Shown here: one piece after another, positions 63,113 to 64,000 of the stretch | How the letters are laid out: every line of letters begins with the position of its first letter | Position numbering within the stretch: the first letter of the stretch is position 1 | Assembly (NCBI RefSeq): GCF_020880975.1 | Contig: NZ_JAJIWP010000003.1 | Span: forward strand, 1,016,301 to 1,080,300 | Origin: Mucilaginibacter sp. UR6-1 | Lineage (GTDB): Bacteria; Bacteroidota; Bacteroidia; Sphingobacteriales; Sphingobacteriaceae | DNA: 64,000 bases | Reading direction: 5' to 3' | Position numbers and translations under genes: made by a program | Notes under the pieces: model-generated | Seen by the model: only the letters and a program-made list of their open reading frames with translations | Database searches by the model: none | Told to the model about the DNA's origin: nothing

Positions 63113-64000
63113 ATGAGATCACGTATTTATTTTATCCTCACAGCGATAATATATCTAATCAGCAATAACGCTGCCTACTCACAAACGCCAATCACGTTTG
63201 AGCAAACAGAACGTATAAAAGTAGCCGGAATAAAAAGCGATACCAGTATTTACAATCTGTCAGCTTATGAAAAGGACGTTAGCCGGGTATTCCTGGATGG
63301 CTTAGGCCGTCCGGTGCAATCGGTGGTATCGAAAGGCAGTCCGACACAAAAGGACATCATACAGCCCATAGATTATGATAGCCAGGGCCGCCAAAACCGT
63401 AGTTACCTACCTTACGCTGGTAACGATGGCACAGGTGTTTACCGGCCGAATGCCCTGAGTACAGAACAGCCCGCGTTTTACAGCAACGGTACTGCAGATA
63501 AAATCGCCGATGACAACAAGCCTTATGCAGAGCAACTGTTTGAAAACAGCCCCCTGCAACGTGTATTGTCCGCCGGGAGTGTTGGCAATGGCTTCCAGCC
63601 TTTAGCAGGAGATCATTATGCTACGATAAACTACCGAACGAGCGTAGCGGCAGACGGCACTATACCGGTTTGGCTTCCTGGCGGAACCAAATCAGGCGTT
63701 TATGCGGCAGGCAGCTTAAATGTCACCCAGGCCACTGACGCGGAGAACCATACAACACTAATATTCACAGATAATGTCGGGCGTACTCTACTCAAACGTC
63801 AGGTGGTCAGTGCAACAGAGAACAATGATACTTATTATGTATATAACGAAGCGGGCCTGATCAGCCATATCCTGCCACCAAAGGCAGTAAACTTGCTGGC
63901 TGCTAACAACAGTTATACGCTAAGTACAGCAATCATCAGTAAGTTGATATTTACCTATACGTACGACGACAAAGGCAGGTTGACTGAAAAGACCATCCCT
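63113..64000 (+). CDS. RHS/YD-repeat protein with DUF6443-type N-terminus (cut by window end)
   Basis: Starts at ATG 63113 and is open for 296 codons to the window edge. Signal peptide about 1-23 (ISNNAAYSQ), then DVSRVFLDGLGRPVQSVVSKGSPTQKDIIQPIDYD, SQGRQNRSYLPYAG and TYTYDDKGRLTEKTIP, the YD-repeat style start of the DUF6443 family. Such proteins are long cages with a variable, often toxic C-terminal tip, which is outside the window. Gap of 16 nt from the previous stop. Confidence 0.85.
   Translation, partial: MRSRIYFILTAIIYLISNNAAYSQTPITFEQTERIKVAGIKSDTSIYNLSAYEKDVSRVFLDGLGRPVQSVVSKGSPTQKDIIQPIDYDSQGRQNRSYLPYAGNDGTGVYRPNALSTEQPAFYSNGTADKIADDNKPYAEQLFENSPLQRVLSAGSVGNGFQPLAGDHYATINYRTSVAADGTIPVWLPGGTKSGVYAAGSLNVTQATDAENHTTLIFTDNVGRTLLKRQVVSATENNDTYYVYNEAGLISHILPPKAVNLLAANNSYTLSTAIISKLIFTYTYDDKGRLTEKTIP

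Overview
The window looks like chromosome of a Bacteroidota member of the family Sphingobacteriaceae; a Mucilaginibacter- or Pedobacter-like genome is the best guess. The reasons are gene content (DUF3857 transglutaminase pairs, CKKD-type lipoprotein signals, tandem AmiC-like amidases beside an MCE gene and lptD, a split RHS shell with a DUF6443-type start), the near absence of Shine-Dalgarno sequences, and repeated matches to the Bacteroidota -7 promoter box TAnnTTTG. The taxonomic call is inference; no rRNA gene is present.

Positions 1-53,355 are mostly ordinary core genome. From left to right they hold: an arginine-synthesis end (GNAT, argG, cupin) on the minus strand; a minus-strand envelope operon (two amidases, MCE/MlaD) facing a plus-strand run lptD-cinA-E2 acyltransferase-NlpC/P60; a small membrane peptide, a frameshifted GIY-YIG gene and a cluster of inverted repeats; pbpC, a PolB-like exonuclease, a double ABC ATPase, rnr, a polyprenyl synthase and a mini-TonB; an epsilon-like exonuclease; two DUF3857 proteins; bioB, mgtE, DinB, yigZ and ribD on the minus strand; prmC; a radical-SAM/HhH protein with its usual partner; four tandem lipoproteins in an A-B-A-B order; dnaB, rlmB, manC, recQ, tatA, a thioesterase, a secreted metallopeptidase, an intradiol dioxygenase, a pirin-like pair and ddl; then a wall operon (PASTA protein, rhodanese, mltG, thioesterase, YihY/BrkB). 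Convergent gene pairs are usually separated by long perfect hairpins acting as two-way terminators.

The accessory part begins at tRNA-Ser(UGA) (53,456-53,543). Directly behind it are paired TTTGTGGCA repeats spaced exactly 11 bp, an imperfect second copy of the tRNA 3' end, and a tyrosine recombinase gene broken by two single-base shifts. A matching repeat pair in the opposite orientation lies at 58,550-58,569. Between the integrase and that pair is one two-gene operon (55,846-58,306): a TPR protein translationally coupled to a TPR / coiled-coil / HEPN-like protein with an RNYIHP motif. This is the best candidate in the window for an undescribed system, plausibly a defence or RNase module carried on a small integrative element. 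That function is inferred from architecture and context only.

The right end (59,116-64,000) holds a large secreted RHS-shell-like protein with a PKD domain and the start of a second RHS/YD-repeat protein that runs off the window. Its C-terminal tip, where any toxin would sit, is not visible.
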